Shown here piece after piece: positions 5,601-8,535 of a DNA stretch of 8,535 bases. Each line of letters starts with the position of its first letter. Position 1 is the stretch's first letter. Source of the DNA: Verrucomicrobiaceae bacterium (lineage in GTDB: Bacteria; Verrucomicrobiota; Verrucomicrobiia; Verrucomicrobiales; Akkermansiaceae); the NCBI GenBank assembly GCA_027483005.1, contig JAIXVN010000443.1, positions 1 to 8,535 on the forward strand, given 5' to 3'. Below the pieces are notes generated by a model. It made no database searches and was not told the DNA's origin. It saw nothing but the letters and a program-made list of their open reading frames with translations. A program made the position numbers and the translations under genes.

Positions 5601-8535
5601 TTTCAAGAAGCGGTCGGCGGAGGTTCCGTTGCGCCAGTTGGCCGCTCCGCTGGCCGGGACGAACGGATCGCCGGAGTCCCAGGTGGTGCCGGGAGTGCCG
5701 TTCCACAAGAGCGAGGCGGAGGGCGTGCCTGTGACGATGAGTCTCAGTGTGCCGGGCACGCTGGTATCGAAGGACACGTTCTGACGCCCGCCGTTCGGAA
5801 GGCCGCCCCAGACGAGGGTGGCGTTGTTCACGGTGGAGGAACCGCCGCTGATCAAGGTGTAGGTGCCCGCAACGAGCGGGCCGTTGAGGAGATTGGGCGT
5901 GACGGTGATGGTGCCGTTCAGGGTGAGTGCGCCGCCGATGGAGTAGAGGTCGTTCACGCCGCCGCCTGAGGTGGTGCTGTTGTTGAGGTCGAAGTTGAGC
6001 GGCGTGCTGTTGAGCGTGAGTCCTCCGCTGATGGCGAGTGTGCCCGCTCCACCGGACCCGGAGCTGATCGAGCCGCCGGTTTGAACGACCACCGATCCAG
6101 CGATGGTTCCGGTTCCTGTTAGAGAGGCACCATCGGCAACGGTGACGGCGGTCGCGCCAAGGGCCCCGGTGATCCGGAGGGTGCCTTCACTGACGAGGGT
6201 CGCGCCGGTGTAGTTGCTGGCGCCGGCGAGCGTGAGGGTGCCGGTGCCGGTCTTGGTGACGGAGGTGAGTGCTGCGGAACCGAAGGTGCCGTTGCGGATT
6301 CCGCCCGAAAAGGTGCTGTCCTGGTCGTTTCCGCCAATGGTGAAGGTGGTGGGCGTGTTGTTGTTGCTTTGTCCGAAAACAACCGTGTTGGGCCCGCCTT
6401 TCAACGCTCCCATGGCGATGGCGGGCAGGTTGTTGCGGACGGTGGTGAACCCGGTGCCGCTTCCGAGATCAAAGGTCGCCCCATGGCTGCCGCTGCCATT
6501 GACGAAGCGAATGTTGGTATTGGTGTTCAGGACGAAGGCACCATTGAAATCCGCCAGATTGCCATTCAGATCGAAGAGGCCTGAGGTGATGTTGAGGTTC
6601 ACCGTGCCATTGCCCGTGACGGTATTCACTTTCCCGCTGTCTCGTGCGGTGAGGGTGTTGGTGCCGGTGAAACTGATCGGATTGATGAAATTGAAGTTGG
6701 CGATGTTGATGACGGCGTTTTCAACGGCCACCGGCCCGCTGCCCAAGGCCGCCACGTTTCCAAGGACCACGGAGCCGCCGGTGATGGAGCTTCCGCCGCT
6801 GAAGGCATTCGCGGCATTGAGCGTGAGCGTGCCACTGCCCGCCTTGATGAGGTTCATCGATCCCGAGAGGCTGCCGCCGCTGAAGCTGTAGTTCTTCGCG
6901 GCATTCACCGTCATCGTGGTGGGAGTGATCGTGCCGGAAAGGGTGATGGTGGGATTCGCTCCGGTTTGGAGGAAGCTCACGTTGTCGCCCTGGGTGAAGG
7001 TCGCGGCCGACGCGCCGTTCGAGAAGTTGGGGGTGGTTCCCGCGTCCCAGGTGGCGGTCGTCCCGGTCCAGGTGAGATCCTTCGGACGGCCCGTGGTGAT
7101 GGCGACCCCCACGGTCTGGACAACCGTTTGGCCGGAGGCGGTGAAACTGAAGTTGAAACTCCCCAGCCCTTGAAACCCTGAGGTTGGAGTGAACCGAGCC
7201 GTGCGTCCATCGGGAAGCAGCGACACGGTGCCGTTGACCGGATTGGAAAGGCTGTAGGTCAGCCCGCTGCGATTGCCGTTCTGGACCACCAGATCGATCT
7301 CGACCACCTCGTCCTTCGCGGTGGTGGCATGTGGCGCGGCAAGCCAGTTGAGGTATTCCTCGAGGTCGGTATATCCGTCCGAATCCGCGTCGGCATTGTG
7401 GTTGGCGACGTTGGGATCGCTGCCGAAGGCGGACTCCCAGTTGTTAGGGATGCCGTCGAGGTCGTTGTCGGGCAGCGCTGCGGTGGAGGCGAGCGTGGGA
7501 TAGCCACCGGCTTCGGTGCTGTTGTCGACAAAGCCGCCGGTGCCGGCCAGGACGTTGGCGGCGATCGCGCTGTCCTTGGTGTCGCGGTTCCACGGCATGG
7601 CCCCGGCCTGGGACAAGACGCGCTGGAGCGCAAGGTCGGCGCTTTCCGGCGTGTTGGTCTGATGGAAGTCGAAGGCGGTTGCCTGCTGGGTGTAGGTGCC
7701 GCTGAACATCGACCAGCCGGTGTCCGTGCCGTCGAAGGTGGCGTTCCTGTTGAGGTCGATCTTGTTTCCGCTCTGATGGATCCTGGTGGAGGTGCCACCC
7801 CCACGGAAGGCGGAGTCGGTGGTGGAGCCCGGGCCCTTGATCAGATAGTTCCCGACATAGTTCATGTCCGTCGCCTCGGGGCTGCCCGCGCTGTAGCCAC
7901 AGAAGTAACCCCAGTTGTAGAGCACGTTGTTGCGGAAATCGAAACTGATGGTGGATCCGTCATAACTGCCGGGGCGCGGATTGCGGCTCGGGTTGTGGGC
8001 GTAAAGATTGTGATGCCAGGAGAGTCGGGCAGGCAGATAGGATGCAACGATCGAACCAAACCCGTGCGGGCCCTTGGTGTGGATCGAGTCATCGAGCGCC
8101 TCGGTCACATGGCACCACTGCGTCGTGAGATCATCGGTTCTTCCCGTGCTGCTCAGGACTTCATCCACGGACCAGGATGCGGAGCAGTGATCAAGGATGA
8201 CATAAACTCCGTTCCAAACCGTGATGGCATCGTCCTCACGCGCCGCGTCCGTGCCGAGACGGGACCGGACATGGCGGACAACGATGTCATTCGAATCCAC
8301 GCGCAGGGTCCAGTTTTTCAAACAAATGCCGCCGCCGGGAGCGGATTGTCCGGCGATGGTGATGCGGGGTTTGTTGAGAGTCAGATTGGAGTTCAGCGCG
8401 ATGGTGCCGGAAACTTTGAAGAGAATCGTGCGTCCGGTGGCGGGAGCGGTGCTGATGCCATCGCGCAACGAGCCGGCCCCGGAGTCGTTGAGGTTGGTGA
8501 CGAAATAAACGTCCCCGCCCCGGCCGCCGAGGGTG
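2220..8535 (-). CDS. Giant pectate-lyase-like protein with autotransporter-associated (PATR) beta-strand repeats, 5' end beyond window
   Basis: The frame is open from the right edge: 2104 complete codons are visible, ending in TGA at 2222-2220. The TTG at 8468 is not the real start. The 22 codons before it, with GGRGGDVYFVTNLNDSGAGS, are the typical beginning of a PL1-type pectate lyase domain. So the true start and any signal peptide lie outside the window. Order, numbering from the codon at 8534: PL1-like beta-helix 1-352; Asp-rich calcium-type linker 355-400; Ig/cadherin-like segment 410-482; PATR unit 1, 485-936; unit 2, 939-1414; second Asp-rich module 1415-1459; unit 3, 1463-1972; C-terminal module 1973-2104. 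Predicted role: a secreted or surface-bound polysaccharide lyase cleaving pectin-like uronate polymers by beta-elimination, on a long fibrous stalk. The end (RRFVRLEVSQP) is neither an autotransporter barrel nor a PEP-CTERM anchor, so the attachment route is unknown. Composition is Gly/Ser/Thr/Asn-rich with few Cys. Confidence 0.9.
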   Translation of the reverse strand, partial: TLGGRGGDVYFVTNLNDSGAGSLRDGISTAPATGRTILFKVSGTIALNSNLTLNKPRITIAGQSAPGGGICLKNWTLRVDSNDIVVRHVRSRLGTDAAREDDAITVWNGVYVILDHCSASWSVDEVLSSTGRTDDLTTQWCHVTEALDDSIHTKGPHGFGSIVASYLPARLSWHHNLYAHNPSRNPRPGSYDGSTISFDFRNNVLYNWGYFCGYSAGSPEATDMNYVGNYLIKGPGSTTDSAFRGGGTSTRIHQSGNKIDLNRNATFDGTDTGWSMFSGTYTQQATAFDFHQTNTPESADLALQRVLSQAGAMPWNRDTKDSAIAANVLAGTGGFVDNSTEAGGYPTLASTAALPDNDLDGIPNNWESAFGSDPNVANHNADADSDGYTDLEEYLNWLAAPHATTAKDEVVEIDLVVQNGNRSGLTYSLSNPVNGTVSLLPDGRTARFTPTSGFQGLGSFNFSFTASGQTVVQTVGVAITTGRPKDLTWTGTTATWDAGTTPNFSNGASAATFTQGDNVSFLQTGANPTITLSGTITPTTMTVNAAKNYSFSGGSLSGSMNLIKAGSGTLTLNAANAFSGGSSITGGSVVLGNVAALGSGPVAVENAVINIANFNFINPISFTGTNTLTARDSGKVNTVTGNGTVNLNITSGLFDLNGNLADFNGAFVLNTNTNIRFVNGSGSHGATFDLGSGTGFTTVRNNLPAIAMGALKGGPNTVVFGQSNNNTPTTFTIGGNDQDSTFSGGIRNGTFGSAALTSVTKTGTGTLTLAGASNYTGATLVSEGTLRITGALGATAVTVADGASLTGTGTIAGSVVVQTGGSISSGSGGAGTLAISGGLTLNSTPLNFDLNNSTTSGGGVNDLYSIGGALTLNGTITVTPNLLNGPLVAGTYTLISGGSSTVNNATLVWGGLPNGGRQNVSFDTSVPGTLRLIVTGTPSASLLWNGTPGTTWDSGDPFVPASGAANWRNGTSADRFLKYDAVTFDDTLVNGTVVLTGNVEPASVTVNNSTRSVTLNSNAGSIVGSASFVKSGAATLTLDGANTYSGGTTLNAGIVQLASDNANTNALGSGAVTLKGGTLAMYSNFSSTTSSNTSTWNLVVPSGFTGNLNCDSRCSIRGTLTGGGTFNLYIPDIRTGIDADWSAFTGQINVTTDANGGEFRIGNNYSPTGLPLAAMNLAANVKLLYVGIVDSGIGSRIAIGSLTGAAGSIVQGGPTTGRTLTWEIGQADADTVFQGTISEQAAGCITALQKVGTGVLKLTGACSHAGSTTVSGGSLIVNGSITASPLTVKAGSLLGGSGSLAAATIEGDASLSPGDNGVGVITFTNGLSLAAESVTVIDLGSSRDRIDVTGNLALNGMINFSNAGGLLPGTYTIINYTGTLSGTGLSVGSVPADFACTLDTATSGQVKVVVTSTLSAFQQWQVLWFGDYSNPNAAAAADPDLDGQTNNDEFLAGTDPTSAASVVTLVWRGDGVGNLWNSGSAITFWNGNRLSTFTHGNHVLFDATGAANSTVNLTGSLSPASISVNNTAAFTFAGSGNLTGSGALTKSGTGILNLQTPNSHSGGTVINGGTVNLSGNQSGATGGYAMNVTNSATSTLNLGAASQTAATTIVTGVSKAVQLGAVPGVNTAVSTSAQTLNVNGSAAFPTTVTNSGSLAVARNASLTVGDNSTWNQSGSLNVQANGGYAATLNIGTASGSSAAMVYTGSGAIRLSQTSGTSSLSTLTVRGGTLTTGQPINFDGGSGNVNGYGRLILTNGGTLKLSANLPQLITGDASGRFILSSSGGGILHTNGFNTTIDRVLIDSNPVTFIGSLTKSGAGTLTLASTNTYSGTTTVTGGTLLVTGSIATSAATVLSSGTLGGTGSTGSVTVESGGTLAPGGENVGTLGTGPLTLKPGSNANFQLGSSSDRVNVTGALGLGGSITLIDTGTAVSGSYTLLTHSGSRSGSVTIIPPSGFAAPLDLSSPGTVKVTLVASSFATWRRGFFTSNELADPLVSGPSADKDRDGIANLMEYALATDPGVSNSLPITLEWKGATLDFIYRRNKAASDLTYLVKWSGTLAPGSWSASGIVDQRPPAIEETATHETLRILVPAGSIRRFVRLEVSQP
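2619..4148 (-). repeat. PATR unit 3
   Basis: The header TLVWRGDGVGNLWNSG...FWNGN...GNHVLFD is followed by PATR cores KSGTGILNLQTPNSHSGGTV (near 3899) and KSGAGTLTLASTNTYSGTTT (near 3098). The latter continues with SSGTLGGTGSTGSVTVESGG and TLAPGGENVGTL. Between them lies a long Ser/Thr/Ala-rich region with LNLGAASQTAATTI and LNIGTASGSSAAM, which are weak repeats of each other. The unit ends with SSSDRVNVTGALGLGGSITL and GSYTLLTHSGS, matching the end of unit 2. Confidence 0.75.
4158..4292 (-). other. Internal Asp-rich module between PATR units 2 and 3
   Basis: Residues 1415-1459 read LSAFQQWQVLWFGDYSNPNA, then ADPDLDGQTNNDEFLAGTDP. A sequence of the form 'F..W....F......N......DPD.DG..N..E.LAGTDP' normally stands near the carboxyl end of verrucomicrobial secreted proteins. 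Here it sits in the middle and is followed directly by a fresh unit header (VTLVWRGDGVGNLWNSG). It may bind calcium and acts as a hinge between stalk segments. Confidence 0.65.
4293..5720 (-). repeat. PATR unit 2
   Basis: The header LLWNGTPGTTWDSG...NWRNG...DAVTFDD is followed by PATR cores KSGAATLTLDGANTYSGGTT (near 5447) and KVGTGVLKLTGACSHAGSTT (near 4787). Between them is a non-repeat insert (GNLNCDSRCSIRGTLTGGG, FNLYIPDIRTGIDADWSAF, GGPTTGRTLTWEIGQADADT) that looks like a conserved spacer module, with two cysteines in CDSRC. The unit closes with RDRIDVTGNLALNGMINF and LLPGTYTIINYTG, the same closing pattern as unit 3. Confidence 0.75.
5727..7082 (-). repeat. PATR unit 1 (autotransporter-associated beta-strand array)
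   Basis: The unit opens with DLTWTGTTATWDAG...NFSNG...FTQGDNVSF, the header shared with units 2 and 3. Two PATR cores follow: KAGSGTLTLNAANAFSGGSS starting near 6845 and KTGTGTLTLAGASNYTGATL starting near 6254. The second is extended by ASLTGTGTIAGSVVVQTGGS. The unit closes with a strand-rich segment ending GTYTLISGGSSTV. Such cores (PF12951/TIGR02601) form turns of a right-handed beta-helix. Between the cores is a longer insert with FDLGSGTGFTTVRN and IGGNDQDSTFSGGI that recurs in related proteins. Confidence 0.75.
7089..7307 (-). other. Ig/cadherin-like segment between enzyme and PATR stalk
   Basis: Residues 410-482 contain DLVVQNGNRSGLTYSLSNP, NGTVSLLPDGRTARFTPTSG and FQGLGSFNFSFTASGQTVVQ. 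The pattern 'L.Y.L..P.NGTVSL.PDG..A.FTP..GF.G..SF.F...' is that of bacterial Ig/cadherin-type adhesive repeats (Big_9/VCBS-like), which act as spacers or carbohydrate contacts. Only one copy is seen. Exact family assignment would need a profile search. Confidence 0.6.
7335..7472 (-). other. Asp-rich calcium-type linker (EF-hand/TSP3-like) after the lyase domain
   Basis: Residues 355-400 read PDNDLDGIPNNWESAFGSDP followed by NADADSDGYTDLEEYLNWLA. Two DxDxDG-type loops are each followed by a W.E or LEEYLN helix. This pair is a standard tail of PL1-like lyases in Bacteroidota, Planctomycetota and Verrucomicrobiota and probably binds calcium, making a rigid joint. Here it marks the end of the enzyme part and the start of the stalk. 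Confidence 0.7.
7479..8535 (-). other. PL1-like pectate lyase domain (within the giant protein)
   Basis: Landmarks in order, numbered from the codon at 8534: VYFVTNLNDSGAGSLRDGI (9-27), GQSAPGGGI (62-70), EDDAITV (100-106), LDHCSASWSVDE (114-125), HTKGPHGFGSI (152-162), WHHNLYAHNPSRNPRPG (173-189) and FDFRNNVLYNWG (198-209). These match the bacterial pectate lyase group in which LDH.S.SWS.DE and HHN...R.PR recur. By analogy with PelC of family PL1, the acidic residues around 101-125 would form the calcium site, and Arg184 in SRNPR would be the catalytic base. That mapping is inference from motif order, not an alignment. The key residues appear retained, so activity is plausible. The polymer substrate (pectate versus another polyuronate) cannot be read from sequence. 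Confidence 0.8.

Larger units (their letters stand above)
3916..6122 (-). repeat. Five scattered copies of the octamer CTAACAGG, all on the minus strand
   Basis: Minus-strand CTAACAGG occurs at 6122-6115, 5552-5545, 4931-4924, 3998-3991 and 3923-3916. Each copy is in frame as CTA-ACA-GG(N), coding Leu-Thr-Gly. Two other Leu-Thr-Gly sites in the same protein (near 5177 and 4763) use CTC-ACY-GGC instead. A sixth CTAACA, at 7447-7442, lies in another frame (CCT-AAC-AAC). I found no copy on the plus strand. Confidence 0.6.

Noticed and set aside
6214..6891. Plus-strand open frame of 225 codons, Val/Pro/Leu-rich
   Set aside because: It is antisense of the Gly/Ser/Thr repeats of PATR unit 1. The hydrophobic-looking pattern is a by-product of the repeat codons.
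2619..7082. Recurring short GC-rich words (gtgccg, gccggtg and similar) suggesting a tandem or CRISPR-like repeat
   Set aside because: They are irregularly spaced and explained by Gly/Thr/Ser codons of the degenerate PATR repeats. There is no constant repeat-spacer pattern.

Overview
The window is GC-rich, and every convincing gene lies on the minus strand, so transcription runs from the right edge to the left. Protein architecture points to a member of the Verrucomicrobiota, probably a Verrucomicrobiaceae/Luteolibacter-like bacterium. The signs are a very large secreted-type protein with autotransporter-associated beta-strand (PATR) repeats, Asp-rich 'DxDxDG...N..E' modules, a C-terminus of the W/F...DxDGI.NL.EYAL...F.RL.V kind, and a LamG-type protein with a typical verrucomicrobial N-terminus. 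The placement is inferred from these styles. No marker gene is present.

Layout in transcription order. (1) 8535 to 2220: a giant gene open at the right edge, with 2104 residues visible. It starts inside a pectate-lyase-like (PL1-type) parallel beta-helix domain. An Asp-rich calcium-type linker and an Ig/cadherin-like segment follow. Next come three long PATR units, with a second Asp-rich module between units 2 and 3, and then a verrucomicrobial-type C-terminal module. No autotransporter beta-barrel and no PEP-CTERM anchor is visible at the C-terminus. (2) After 39 bases, 2180 to 879: a multi-pass membrane protein of the YeiH/UPF0324 'putative sulfate exporter' family. (3) 878 to 279: about 600 bases with no intact gene. 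They hold the likely leader of the next gene and some broken coding-like fragments. (4) 278 to 1: the first 92 codons of a secreted LamG/concanavalin-A-like protein, cut by the left edge. It has no row among the computed open reading frames, but its N-terminus is easily recognised.

Taken together, the window looks like part of a surface polysaccharide-handling region: a lyase carried on a very long beta-helical stalk, a second sugar-binding-type secreted protein, and an anion exporter that may be co-transcribed with the lyase. A metabolic link between lyase and exporter is only a hypothesis. The most unexpected nucleotide-level signal is the octamer CTAACAGG. It occurs five times, always on the minus strand and always as Leu-Thr-Gly codons, in a gene that otherwise almost never uses CTA. 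No tRNA, rRNA, CRISPR array or insertion sequence was seen.
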